A stretch of 64,000 nt of DNA from Mytilinidion resinicola (taxonomy: Eukaryota; Ascomycota; Dothideomycetes; Mytilinidiales; Mytilinidiaceae): the NCBI RefSeq assembly GCF_010093595.1, contig NW_022985438.1:1636785-1700784 (forward strand), in the 5' to 3' direction. Each line of letters starts with the position of its first letter. The stretch's first letter is position 1. The notes under the pieces are model-generated. The model was not told the origin of the DNA, did not search any database, and saw only the letters and a program-made list of their open reading frames with translations. This document shows, piece by piece, positions 33,894 to 46,237 of the stretch. A program made the position numbers and the translations under genes.

Positions 33894-35420
33894 CTACAGA
33901 TAGGAGCCAGCTTTCGCAGTCAGCCAGATGGCAACAGCGAATACGGCTCCTAGTGCCCCTACCCCAAGGACAATGGAAGATGTACTCGCAATCGGTGACC
34001 TATCGGCTTCCTCCATAGCCTTGATCTCATTCTCCAACCTTTGTGCCATCTTCTCTTTCGAAAACTCACCTTTGACCCTCTCCCGGCCCCACTTACCCAT
34101 TTCTTGTAGACGTTCCTCACCAGCGCCATCCTCGAGTGCCACACGCATTACTTCTGTCCAGTCCTGCACTTTGCTAACGTCTCTTAGCCATCCAGTCTGG
34201 CCACTGATGACAGTCTCGGTTGGTCCGCCTTCATTGGCTGCTAGAACAGGTATACCGGCCATCATGGCCTCTAATGGCACAATGCCAAAGTGCTCGTTGC
34301 GGGGGGTATATACCAGGAGGCGAGAAGTAGCCAGCAGGGTCGATTTGAAGGCGGTAGGTACGGATTGGAGGAACAGAACAGTGATGTCATCAGGGACCGA
34401 CATGGAGCTGATGATTGCCTTTGCTGTGGCATGTTTCAGGTTCAGCGAAGAGGCTAGGTCACAGAGCTCGTTGTAAGTTGAGACGTTCTCGGCGACACGG
34501 GCATCATAACCACCTGGGCATAATTAGCTTGCTACTTCTTAGAGGATTCATTTAGGAGATGATGACTTACCGGCAATCACGAGCCGCGATGTGCTTCTTT
34601 CATGCTCGCTCAACCCAGCGAACGCGCGAATGGCCAGGCCAACGTCCTTCTTCTTTTCAAACCGGTTGATGCTCAGTAGCACCTTCTTATTGGCCCACAA
34701 CGGTTTGGCATCCTCAGAAGCATCCACTTGGGACGTGTCTACGCATGGATATACCACTCTTGGCTTCCTGTCCTTCAGGCACGGGAATGCTTCCGCGAAA
34801 ACACCCTTCGTGAAGTTGCTATTGACCACGATGGCATCGCTGCAGCCTGTACTCCAGCTCTCTAGCCAGTCAAAGGGCCCCCTGTACAGCGTCTTCAACA
34901 ATCCTCCTTTCTTAGCGAGAAGTTTGTCTGGGAAGTGGCAGTAGAATATGACCCTGACGTCGGGGAGCAAGAATCGAAGGAGGGGAATTCCAGCGCTGAG
35001 CTGGTCAACGAAGAATGCAGTGGGTCGCAGAGTCCGCAGCTCGGACGAGAAGAGGGCTACTTGTAGGATAAGGTGAAGCTGGCGAAGAATCGCGCAGAGG
35101 ATGGAGAAGCGACCTAGAATGGTGGGGGGGACGACGGTATTCCCGCGGACGCGTACATTGAGGGTTCCTTTGTGTTGCAAAGCGGAGTCTCAGCTACCTT
35201 CTTCCAGTGTATGAGTGAGGTGTGATTGTGGCAGCTCAATTAGGTGCTTACCATTGCGCGCTTCGTCAAAACAGTGCCTGGGATCGCAGTGGGACGTGAA
35301 GACGGTGACTTTGTGGCCTAAACTCTGCAGTCCTACAGCGGCGTCGATAACGAGCCTCTCAGCACCACCGATTCCGAGATCGGGATGGAAGAAGACGATG
35401 TCCTGAGGTTTGGGAGCCAT
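33894..35420 (-). CDS. alg2: Alpha-1,3/1,6-mannosyltransferase ALG2
   Basis: ER glycosyltransferase (GT4 family) that adds the second and third mannoses to the dolichol-linked N-glycan precursor on the cytosolic face. ATG at 35420 gives [20 protein letters not shown] with the conserved GIGGAERLV motif. The first intron (GTAAGC after EARNG) splices in frame to [19 protein letters not shown]. The middle exon carries [13 protein letters not shown] and [11 protein letters not shown]. Another intron follows RLVIAG and rejoins [19 protein letters not shown]. The nucleotide-sugar-binding E-x7-E motif is present ([15 protein letters not shown]). The C-terminus has one hydrophobic segment ([19 protein letters not shown]) that may anchor it. 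Length about 460 aa, normal for ALG2. The frame continues 20 codons upstream of the chosen start without conserved sequence. It shares a 277-bp divergent promoter with VPS15. Confidence 0.93.
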
Positions 35421-35697
35421 GGCGGGGAGTTGTGTGTTTTGGTGAAGTGTCGTCGTCTGGTGACGTTGCGACAAGGGCAAGGCTTGCCGAGTCTCTTTGA
35501 TGCCTGTGCATCTGATCTAATGCTTATCCATCTACCTGAACTACCATAGCACATTCACTGTTCTCTACAGTGAACTCGACAACATGCTTTCCTCGTAGCC
35601 GCGCTCCACCTGTTCATTTAGATGTTCGCCATGAGGACTTGACATCCGCATACTCAGCCCTGAAATTCAGCCAAACACCCCCAATACATGCACCATC

Positions 35698-38600
35698 ATG
35701 GGCCAAGGATACTCTTTGACCACCCTTTCGGCAGGGTCGGCCGGCATCGATGTCCCCGAAATGGCTGACCTCACGTATGAGCAGTCTCTGGGCACAGCGC
35801 GGTTCATGAAGTGCATCCGGGCTAAGCATAGGGATGGCCTGGTAGTCGCCAAGGTGGTCATGAAACCATACGCTAGCATCAAGCTAGATGAATATGTTCG
35901 CGTTCTCTTAAGTAAGCCTGCTTTAATGATTTGAACTTCTCTGATGAAACAGTCCTTAACTATTGTGCTTAGGGGAGAGAAAGGCCCTTGCCGACGTCCC
36001 AAACGCTCTAGGCTATCATCGCATCTTGGAAACAAGCACAAATGGGTACCTCGTCCGGCAGTATATTCACAACTCTTTGTATGATAAAATAAGGTATGTG
36101 TCTACGTTGGCCTGTATGAATGCTTTACTGAACGTCCCGTAGTACGCGACCTTTCCTCGAAGGTATCGAGAAGAAGTGGCTGGCTTTCCAGCTCCTTTGC
36201 GCCGTTCGGGATTGTCATGCACGAGACATCTTTCATGGAGATATCAAGACGGAGAATGTCTTGGTGACCTCTTGGAACTGGCTCTACCTTGCTGACTTCT
36301 CCTCATCTTTTAAACCCACGTACTTGCCAATCGACAATCCTGCTGATTTCTCTTTCTACTTCGACACGTCTGGTCGTCGGACGTGCTACCTAGCACCGGA
36401 AAGGTTCTTGAATGCCGGAGCCGAGCCAGAAGGCGACGGAACCATCACCTGGGCTATGGATATCTTCAGTGTTGGCTGCGTAATCGCTGAGCTGTTCCTC
36501 GAAGCTCCTATTTTTGACTTGAGCCAGTTGTTCCAGTACCGCCAAGATCAATATGACCCGAAGCGTGTTCATTTCAGCAAGATAACAGACAGTTCCATCC
36601 GAGATCTGGTGGTGCATATGACACAACTTGAACCAAACTCCAGGATGTCCGCAGAAGACTACCTAAATTGGATGAAGGAACTCCGTGGATTCCCAGACTA
36701 CTTCTTCGAAATGTTGCACCAATATATGTATACCATCACAGATCCCACTTCTGGGCGCAAGCAAGTCACTTCAGGGACCGAGAACTTTGGCGAGTGCGAC
36801 GATCGGATCGACGAGATTTTCAGCGACTTCGACAAGATCATGTTTCACCTCAATGCGCAGGATGATCGTCCATCAGTGCGAATGTCACGTCCAGCACAGA
36901 AAGCAGATGGTGGGCTATTCCCTCTCGTTATAGATATCCCAAACTATCAACACGAAGCGGCGAACAGACCAGGACCGTCGGACGATGGGACTCTCATCTT
37001 CCTTATGACTGTAGAATCTTCTCTGAGAGGAACCGCTAAAGCCTCTTCCCGCATTCGGGCTTTCGAGCTGCTGTTAGCATTCGCAGAACAATCTACAGAC
37101 GAAGCAAAACTCGATCGTATATTACCATACATAGCAACCCATCTGGAAGACAAGGCGGATATGGTAAAGGTAGCTGCCCTACGGACGCTGACTCAATTGG
37201 TAAGACTGCAGCACACTCGGATTCTGCGATGCTCTGTTCCTGTACTAATTCTGGACAGTGCTCACTAGTTTCTGTTGCGTCGCCGATCAATGCAAACGTC
37301 TTTCCCGAGTATATCCTTCCGAGCTTGAACTCGTTTCTTCCCCCTCCTCCTGACGCGACTGACTCCGCGAGTCTGCTTATGCGGATCACCTACGCATCGT
37401 GCATTGGAACTCTGGCCACAACTGCCGCTCGAAACTTGGACAAGATGCAAGCACTTCGTGTTGACGTGTCTCTCCCAGATACCGAGCCTGAAGTCGAAGA
37501 GGATGACCCAAAGAACCGGAGTAATTCACGCATCTTCGATCTAGCGCGTGCCGACTTAATGTCTCAGATCGAAGTCCACACAAAAGCACTGCTCACGGAT
37601 GCTGATTTCTCGGTCAGACGGGCTATGCTTGGATCTGTAGCAGATCTATGTAATTTCTTTGGGAGCTCGAAAGCCAACGACGTAATCTTAAGCCATCTCA
37701 ACACTTACCTTAATGTTACAGATTGGCTTCTTCGAAAGGCGTTCTTTGAAACCATCGTCTCGGTCGCAGTCTATGTTGGTGCACCAAGCTTAGAGGAGTA
37801 TATTCTCCCATTGATGGTACAAGGCCTTACGGACCCTGAAGAGTTCGTTATCGACAGAGTCATCCGGTCTTTCTCTACCATGGCAGAGCTCGGTCTATTC
37901 CAACGATCCAAGACCTGGGAATTAGTGGACATCGTGGCTCGCTTTACCATGCATCCCAACAGCTGGATTCGAGAAGCCGCAGCACAGTTCATCTCCGTTT
38001 CCACCTCTCATCTATCAATCGCCGATACGAACAGCATTCTATTCGACCTCATCAAGGTCTACTTTACAGTGAAGCCCTCCGAGTACTCGGAATTGAAGAT
38101 ACTAGACTCGTTGAAAAAGCCTTTACCCCGGATAATCCTTGAGATGGCTTCCACATGGGCGATAAAGGCCGAAAAAGGACTGTTTTGGCTTCCCCCGAAC
38201 AAGAAAATACAGACATCCTCTGGATCCAGCCGAGAAGCAGGACCAACAGTCTCTGCAAGAGACTTGACTCCAAAAAAGGCCTTGAGCAGGATCACAAAGA
38301 ATGATGAGGATGAGAAATGGCTTACTCGCCTCCGCAATGCTGGCATGAATTCTGACGAAGAGTTCAAATTAGTCGCGTTGAAGGACTACATCTGGCGTGT
38401 GGCACATCGAAAACGGAACGATGACAAGGCTGTGCCAATTTCGATGTTCAACGATATAGTAGCACTGAACGCTTTAGACGTTATACCGCATACTGTTCTG
38501 TTCGATCAGGGTAAGGAACTGCTCGAGAAAGTTCCAACTCCGGACACAGAAATGCAAACGCAGAGCACCGTGCCTCCCAGAACAATTGCGGATGCTTTGC

Positions 38601-40609
38601 TCGATGCTTCAACTACAGAAGAATGGCCTGCTACCCGCGCCAGAGCATCGTTGGCTGAACGGCTCACGCGAGAAGAATCGGCACTTGGACGTGGATCTAG
38701 CCCAACACCACCCAAATTATCCTCTTCGCCAAGTGCAGCACAACCCCCCCAAATACCACCTTTGGATGTCGAGTCACGTCGCTCTTCCCTTCAAGTACCC
38801 AGATCAGATCGTAGGGCCCACGACTCACCAAACGGTCAGTCGCCAGTCGGTTCGGTCGGTGGTATCACTTTCGGTGATCATAACCATGGTCTACGTCACA
38901 AGAATAGCGCAATGAGTCTGCTCAATATGGGTGACAACAAAGCCCATCCCGAGACTGGAACCACATCTACGAATGCTTTTGGCAAGGTTGATGGGGTTTC
39001 GACGCGAGAAAGCAGACAAAAAACTCAGCAACCCTCCCAATTGGCGGCGGCGCAGGCACATCATCGCCAGAGCCCTTCACGGATTCGATACAAAGAATCA
39101 CATAACTATACGGGAAACGACCGAAACATCCTAAGACTGCTGGACTCATTGTACTTACAAAATTATCCTGCCGATGATATTGAATTCGGACCGCAAGTCC
39201 AGTCAGTTGACCAACAACCAATCAAACGTGGAAACGGTCAGCCATCTTCCTCGGCAAATCCATGGCGTCCAGAAGGAACATTGGTTGCCATGATTGGAGA
39301 ACACACTGCTGCCGTCAGTCGGATCCTTGTTGCTGCGGACCATTCCTTCTTCATCACGGGATCTGATGACGGTTCCGTTAAAGTCTGGGATAGCTGGCGG
39401 TTGGAGAGGAACATCACGCACCGATCTCGCCAAACCTTCAAACTCAATGAAGGTGCTAAAGTTACGAGTCTTGCATTTATCGAGAATACTTACTCCTTCG
39501 TCTGCACAGGAAGCGATGGAAGTGTCTTCGTTGTCAGAGTCGACTATCAGCAACTTCCAGGCGGCGGCACCAAGTATGGGAGACTGAAAATGCTCAGGGA
39601 GTATCAACTTCCTGAAGGAGAGCACGCAGTGTGGTCGGATCATTACAAGAGCGACGTGCACTCGGTGCTAATGCTAGCAACCAACAACTCTAGAATCATA
39701 GCCTTAGAACTAAGAACTATGACCGAGTTGTACGTTCTCGAGAATCCTCTACAACATGGTACCCCAACCTGTTTCTGTCTTGATCGGAGACAGTACTGGC
39801 TGTTGTTGGGCACATCGCACGGCGTAATAGATCTTTGGGATCTCCGCTTCAGGCTTCGACTCAAGGCATGGGCATTCCAAGGCTCGTCTCCCATCCACAG
39901 AATCATTCACCAATCACTCGGACGGAGCAAGTTCAAGGTGCACATTGCCGGAGGGACTGGACAGGGTGAAGTCACGGTCTGGAACATGGAGAAACTCGTC
40001 TGTAAAGAGGTGTACCACACTGGTCTTTGCAAGAACAATCGCAAGGGTATGTCATTAATCGATGTGGACGAAGAAGGCCCAGGGGGCATGCTTGGCCGTT
40101 TCGCAACCTCGCTGGAGCCCGATGGCAACGTCAATATCGACCGCGGTATACGGGCAATGGTTATAAGAACCCAACCTACCGAGAAGGGGAAGGACTACGA
40201 AACGAAGCAATTAATCTTGCTCACTGCGGGCCCAGATTGGAAGGTTCGGTTCTGGGATACCGTACGTCCTGAGGCTTCGACGGTGGTCAGTGGGATGGAA
40301 CTGGATGAAGGGAAGCCACAATATAGCACAGGCCAGCTTACCACGGAGACATTTGAAGTCAGGGAGCGACTGTCTCTACCCCAAGGCCAACAATCGTCTT
40401 CGAGCGGGCGGGATGGCAGCAGGGCATCTTCCAACACATCGGCCAAGCGGGGCAGCACGAAACCATCCAGGTCGTCTATTATCTCTTTGCAGCAACAGCA
40501 CTTATTGAGGAGTCATATGGACAGTATCTTAGACGTGGCGTTGCTGGAATACCCCTACGGCATGGTGATATCGGCAGACAGATCAGGTGTTATTTACGTA
40601 TTTCAGTAG
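35698..40609 (+). CDS. vps15: VPS15, regulatory subunit of class III PI3-kinase
   Basis: Protein kinase-like scaffold of the Vps34 complexes in autophagy and endosomal sorting. MGQGYS gives an N-myristoylation glycine. Introns after VRVLL (donor near 35912), after YDKIR (near 36094) and after TLTQL (near 37201) are in frame with the family sequence. The kinase-like domain has HGDIKTENVLV (catalytic-loop Asp kept) and DFSSSFKP in place of DFG, as usual for Vps15. A HEAT-repeat region follows, with SLVSVASPINANVFPEYILP and VRRAMLGSVADLCNFFGSSK. After a Ser-rich linker the C-terminal half is a WD40 propeller: AVSRILVAADHSFFITGSDD with GSVKVWD, VIDLWDLR, GEVTVWNME and DWKVRFWDT. About 1,580 aa, ending at TAG 40607-40609. 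Complex membership is inferred from the family. Confidence 0.95.
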
Positions 40610-40953
40610 CTGGCAAGAGAGAATATAGATAAAATACTATAAAATACTGGAGATATTTGGCGAGCTCTCTCAAGGCAAACTCCAAACTAAATCCATCCCG
40701 TGACTGCTGTGGCACTGTGGCTGGTGAAATTCATGGATTACTCGATTGGTACTAGCGCACCCCCGGATTTTTGGCGGCGGCTGGCGGGCGGCTCAATTTT
40801 AAAAACTGATGGTGACCGCACTCCACCCATAACACCCCACCTCCTCGTCCCAATCAGTAATCCACCTTTCGCGCCCACAAATAGCGTTTCGAATAACCTC
40901 CTCGTCCTAAAACTTCGAACAATTCCGACCTCACCTAGTGGTGGCCGCGCAAG
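40610..40953. other. Intergenic: VPS15 3' end and U2A' promoter
   Basis: About 0.34 kb. It includes a repeated short AATACTATAAAATACT motif just after the VPS15 stop, which may serve polyadenylation, and a GC-rich patch at 40769-40796. Nothing else seen. Confidence 0.45.
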
Positions 40954-42050
40954 ATGAGGCTAACGGTGGACGTGATCCATGGCTCGCTCAGCTACATCAA
41001 TCCCCTCCTAGAGCGCGAGCTGGATCTACGAGGTGCGTACACGCTGAAAAGAGCAGATGCTACACTTTGATGAGCTTCGTTGATATCAAACCTCTATTTG
41101 CGAGGCTACAGGTCACAAGATCCCCGCTATTGAGAACTTGGGCGCCGCCAAAGTGAGTAGCATCTCCACCTCATCCAATTCTAGCAGACACACAAGGCTC
41201 GCTACTGTAGACGAGGCAGTTTGAGTATTATTGGCTAACTGGCGGGCTCGCTTCTCTTCGTATAGGATCAAGACGCAATTGACTTCACCGACAACGACCT
41301 CTCTACTCTAGCAAACTTCCCCCTCAGTCCCCGGATACGCACGCTACTGCTAGCCCGGAACCGTATCACAACTATACAGCCTACCTTGTCGAAGAGCATC
41401 CCGGGTCTGTTTTCGCTCGTGTTGACGGAGAACAACATCTCAGAACTCTCGGATCTGAATGCGTTGGGCGGGTTCACGAACCTCACACACCTGGTCTTGC
41501 TAGAGAATCCAGTCACGAGGGATACGGTATGTACAATCTCTGGTCACTGTATGATATGGATTATCGGCCTGCGGTTGGATGGCTATTGGCGATTTCTATG
41601 GCCAAAGGCTAACAAATCAGAACTACCGCTCCTGGGTTATCTTCCTATGCCCGGCTGTCCGATTCCTCGACTTCAAGAAGGTCAGAGACCCGGAACGGAG
41701 CGAAGCCAAGAAGGTGTTTGGCACAACCGCGCAGCCATCAGCTTTGGCCTCAGAGGTATCTACCCCTCCATATCTTCACACGCATATTTACGTTTTCTGA
41801 CAACTTCTAGATCTTGGGAACCAAGTCTCGCACATTCGACGCTGGATCGGCAGTGAACGGCGACGAATCTGCGTCAAAGGAGAACCGGGTGCAGCTCAGA
41901 TTGACGGCGCCCCAACAAAAGCGACTTGAGACACTGCTCAAGAAGGCTACAACCATCCAGGAGATTGCGTGGTATGAGAAGGAGATTAGCGAAGGTCGGA
42001 TACCCCGAGGCGTGTTGGAGTCTGGATCTCCTGAGATTATGGAGGAGTAG
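40954..42050 (+). CDS. lea1: U2 snRNP A' protein (Lea1/U2A')
   Basis: Leucine-rich-repeat protein of the U2 snRNP that, with U2B'', binds U2 snRNA stem-loop IV and supports branch-point recognition. ATG at 40954 gives MRLTVDVIHGSLSYINPLLE. Exons join through GTGCGT and GTGAGT donors to GHKIPAIENLGAAK and then AIDFTDNDLSTLANFPLSPR, RIRTLLLARNRITTIQP, and SIPGLFSLVLTENNISELSD with LVLLENPVTRD. A further intron leads to NYRSWVIFLCPAVRFLDFKK, the LRR cap typical of U2A'. The C-terminal tail has KEISEGRIPRGVLESGSPEI ending MEE at TAG 42048-42050. About 255 aa, the normal length. Five exons for a short gene. Confidence 0.93.
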
Positions 42051-42469
42051 ACTATTGGGTGCTTCATTAGGCTTCCCGAGGTCAGAAATCGTGCTTTTTC
42101 TTGTCCGAATTGGAGTCAGCGGTGACTGTCAAGGACATGTATCGCAAAGCAGTAGCTAGATGCAGTGGCTAGATGCATTAGCTTTGCACAAAATAATACC
42201 TAGTCAGGGCATCTCAAACGGTGCCAGATCAGACTACACACAAGGGAACATTCCACATGGTAGCAGCGAAGGTCTTTGGTTGCTCTTTTCAAATACGTGT
42301 CTCGATAACTTAATGTGTTTTTCCTAATCCGATCGATCGTTGGTATACGAGGCTGAGCCTCCCGGCTCCTATTGCTGCATGTTATTGAATAAACCCGCAG
42401 CCCATAGGTATCCTACAGCCCAAAGCCAAAACGCCCTTTTATGCAGACGATATCCACCTTAGTACCAAC
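42051..42469. other. Convergent intergenic region
   Basis: About 0.42 kb holding the 3' ends of U2A' (+) and FIP1 (-). A pair of near-repeats, AGCAGTAGCTAGATGCAGTG then GCTAGATGCATTAGC, occurs at about 42150-42182. No gene. Confidence 0.45.
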
Positions 42470-44176
42470 CTACCACCTCCCCCCTCGTCTCCCCCCTCCA
42501 CCCCTCCCACCACCGCCATAGTTCCCTCCACCGCCTTGTCCTTGCCCGTAGTTTCCGTACCCCGATTGATTCGGCTGGCCATACCCCTGGTTCGCCTGCT
42601 GCTGAGGCGGCTGCTGCTGTCCTGGCATTCCCTGTCCCATGCTCGCCATGAACGCGTTGAAATCTAATTGCGACGGATCCGTGACACCTTGCTGCATCAT
42701 AGCCGCCTGCATTGCCTGCATCATTTGCTCCTCATTCATGCCCATCATTCCGCCCATACCACCCATCCCTCCCATCGCTGCCATAGGGTTATTCTGCGCC
42801 GCAGGGCCAGTGGGCGCGCCGGGAACGGGAGGCGCCGCGCTGGAGTTTGGAGGCATGGGTGCGGCACCGAACATGCGCTGGAACTGCTCAGTTTCGGCTT
42901 TCTGCGCCGTCAGCGTCGAGGCCATGGACGCCTGCTTCTGGCGGTACATCTCCCACGTGAACTCGTCGAAGCCGTAGTTGAAGTAGTCGGACTGGTCGGC
43001 GCCGGGGAGCCGCCAGGGCTTGGTGCTTTCGGCGAGGTCTGTGGGTAGAGGTGGTGTTAGTAGTGTTCTTTGTGAGGAATGTTCGGGATGTAGGGCGTAG
43101 AAGACGTGCCTGCATCGATGTCGATTTGGGAGACGGTTTTGCCAACGGGCGGGTAAATGGGGTCGGCGTTGACGTCTATTGTAGACGTGCGGACTTCTGG
43201 GAAGCTGGTTCCTAGTTGTTGGGGTACGCCGGGAGCTGTGGGAGTCGCTAGAGAGGCCTTTGCGGCGCTTCCTTGTTGCTGCGCTGTGCGAGTTGAAGAG
43301 GGCTCAGCGGGCGCCCGTGATGCTTCCTTGGTCGACTCGGCGGCAGCTTTTCTACTGTGTGTCAGAATGGCGGCGGAGAGCTTCCTGATGGAGGTTCGAA
43401 GGGATCGAAGTCTAAACGAACTCACGTTGTGGGCTTTGATTCTTCCTCTTGGGGCCGGTCTGTGATTATCTCGATGTCCTGCGGCACGTCAATAGCTGGT
43501 ACGAGTGTGCTTTGACTTAGTGCTGCTCACCGAGTCGCTCTCCTCTTCCTCTTCCTCTTCCTCCTCCTCCCCGGACTCGAGCTCTGCGTCTAAAGTGTCG
43601 TCTTTATCTGCCGCTGGCCCATTGGACGCGCCCTGCCTGGCCTCAGTTTGGTCGCCGCCGATAGCATTGGAACTTTCCGGCCCATAGAATTCATCGTCGT
43701 CTTCTTCCATCCTGAGGTCGACTTTGGGATCGAAAGCTCGATTGCTATGCGGGTCCCACGGGACAAGGGTGTAGATTTTCTCGTAGACTCTGTATACCTG
43801 GCGAGCCTCGCTCAAATGGATTTTCTCTCGGTCGGTGTAGGGGCGTCTTGCGCCGAAAAGGACCTGGAGCAATCTCTTGGTGATAATGAACTTCGCCTTG
43901 GTCGTGTCGTCGCTGTGGAGTGGGATGGTTCAGCACAGAGCTCTCTGCACGTTCGTAGCGTGAAACCTTAATTCACAACACCAAGACTTACAGATACGGC
44001 TCAATAGTACACGACTTGTAGGCCACCACCTCACCCGGATTCGCGTTCACGCGTTCTTGTGCTAGCCTAGCCTCTCTCTCCACACGCATCTCTCGGTTTT
44101 TTTCCCTTCTCCGGTCCCTTTGCCCGGCCCTTTTGTGGCTCCGTATCGGAACAGGCCGCCATTCCCCATTTTCCAT
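42470..44176 (-). CDS. fip1: Pre-mRNA polyadenylation factor FIP1, with possible N-terminal extension
   Basis: Subunit of the cleavage and polyadenylation factor that tethers poly(A) polymerase. The canonical start is [10 protein letters not shown] (ATG 43710), followed by a Glu-rich run and [13 protein letters not shown]. The Fip1 motif, [20 protein letters not shown] then [10 protein letters not shown], follows after an intron near 43110-43032 whose donor is GC (see findings). The C-terminus is Met/Gly/Gln-rich ([16 protein letters not shown]) and ends in GGGG/RGG repeats at stop 42470-42472. Upstream, the same frame stays open and joins by a canonical 79-nt intron (43913-43991) to a Lys/Arg-rich exon starting [20 protein letters not shown] at ATG 44176, adding 129 residues. 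I annotate the longer form; the conserved protein begins at 43710. Divergent from NUP49, with ~260 bp between them. Confidence 0.88.
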
Positions 44177-44439
44177 TGGAGTGACAACCTCGATAGAATC
44201 TCTCGATCTACACTCTAGTAGCGGCTTTCTGGACTCGACCTGTCTCGGACTTTGATTTCGCGGTTCGTTGGGACAAGCGCGCTGCCTGGACAGGCGCCCT
44301 TTACACGGCTAGCATTTTCTAGCAGTCTCAGACGCGCCTTCACCAATTCACCACCTCACGCGTCGGCTTAGGCAAGGACACCACAGGGCGCCTCTTCAAA
44401 TACATCTCTGGCAGCGTTTCTTCGACATCTCCAGCAATC

Positions 44440-45941
44440 ATGGCAGGCTTTGGGAGGTCCAACTCGTTGAGCATTAATACAGGAAGCTCGCTTTTGTAAG
44501 CCACCTTTCTCTTGAAAACCACATATGCGCGTACTTTGCAGCTTGTACTGACGGTCATCTGCCTTATAGTGGGAACACCAATGCCAACCAAGGCCAGCAG
44601 AGCGCGGGACTCTTTGGGGCATCGACAAACGCATCCCAACCACAGCAAACCGGCGGCCTCTTTGGCCAGGCGACATCGCAGCCGCAGAGTGGAGGACTCT
44701 TTGGTCAATCAGCAACAGCGCAGCCTCAGCAGAGCGGAGGGCTCTTCGGGAACCTACAAAAGCCTGCCCAACAGCAGACGGGGAGCTTGTTCGGACAATC
44801 GACTGCTCAATCACAACCGCAACAGCAACAGGCTGGCTCGTTGCTAGGGGGAAATCTGGGACAGCAGAACCAAAATCAACCCCAATCGGGAGGACTATTC
44901 GGAAACCTAGGCCAGCAGAAACCCGCCACACCGTCACTATTGTAAGTAAGGGGTGCCGTCCTCACGGTTCTTTGTTGCACACGCATGCAGACTAACATTC
45001 CTTACAGCGGCTCTACTCAAGCCAAACCCTCCCCTTCGTTGTTCGGTGCCTCCCTCCAACAACCTCAGCAGCAACAGACACAGCAGCAGCCATCTCTATT
45101 CGGTGGTATGGCACCTCAAAACACACAAACCAACACCCTCGGAGGCGGTCTAGGCCAATTCGGTCAAAGTCAAACGCAACCAACAGCGTCCTTCTCACAG
45201 CATACAGGCGCCGGCCTCGGAATCGAGGATGCCACACGAATCCGCGGCACAACCCAGTTCACAGACCTCAAGGTTGCCCTGCAGAACGAAATCGCAACCA
45301 TCGAGCAATCCATCCAAGACCACATCACCTGGGCGCGCAAGAACACCGAATCCCTCGCCGCGCACGGCGCCCACGTGGCCCAGCTGCCGCCCGATGTCGC
45401 ATACGTGCAAGAGAAGTTCAAGACCATGGAGCTGGCCATGGACAACGACGTCGTCGCGCTCGACCACGTGAAGCAGACGCAGAAGAAGGACGAACAGGAT
45501 GTGCAGCTCCTGCAACGCGCGATCCAGAACATGGCGCTCCCGCAACACTACCACTACGCTAGCATGCGGGGTCTGAATGCGGCGAACGCCTCGATATCTG
45601 CAGCGGCGGCGGCGGGGGACGACGACGATCAGTACGGCAAGCCGGTGGACCTGGTCGCGTATTTCTCGCAACGCGGCGAGGTGCTGGATGCGACGCTGAC
45701 GCAGTATAACAAGCAAATCCGAGAGATTGAGGCGCATCTGCGGACGGTGGAGTCGGGGGCTGTGCAGCGGGAGAGAGAGCTGATGGCTCAGGCGCAGGGT
45801 GGTAGTCCGCGTGGGAACGAGAAGCAGGAGCTTTTCGATGCCTTGAAGGCCATTGAAGGGGCAATCTTCCAGGTTGCTAGTAAGGTGGGCACGGCGCGGG
45901 AGATGGTCGTCAAAGAGACCTTAGGGGCGGTGGGAACGTAG
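44440..45941 (+). CDS. nup49: FG-repeat nucleoporin NUP49 (Nup58-type)
   Basis: Central-channel nucleoporin of the Nsp1-Nup57-Nup49 complex. ATG at 44440 (MAGFGRSNSLSINTGSSLF) splices after a GTAAGC donor to GNTNANQGQQSAGLFGASTN. Many GLFG/SLFG repeats follow in Gln/Asn-rich spacers (GGLFGQ, GGLFGN, GSLFGQ), then an intron at about 44942-45007, and more repeats up to SLFGGMAPQN. From about residue 210 the protein changes to a coiled-coil domain: TQFTDLKVALQNEIATIEQS, DVAYVQEKFKTMELAMDNDV, YNKQIREIEAHLRTVE, and a final helix ending KETLGAVGT. This order (GLFG repeats, then coiled coils with the DVAYVQEKFKTMELAMDND signature) matches Nup49 better than Nup57 or Nsp1. About 460 aa. Confidence 0.88.
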
Positions 45942-46237
45942 GGCAATCGTGATGGATGTCAATGCCTTGGATCTTGCATGTTTGAGCGTCTGGGATGGCA
46001 CTCATTGGGAGTTCTTTGTGCAAAATGAGCATTTGGCTGGCGAGCTCCAGGGAGTTACACAACATAAGGTTAGGATTCACAAGAAGTAACATATCTACAA
46101 AACCACAGTTCACAAAGGGTCACTCGTTTTATAATTATCCGTCAAAGAGATTTTTCAACTCGCCCATTCCTCATCCTACCTCCCTTCCACATCTAACCTC
46201 CTGACAATACCTTCTCGTCTCCTACCTCGTTTTCTCC

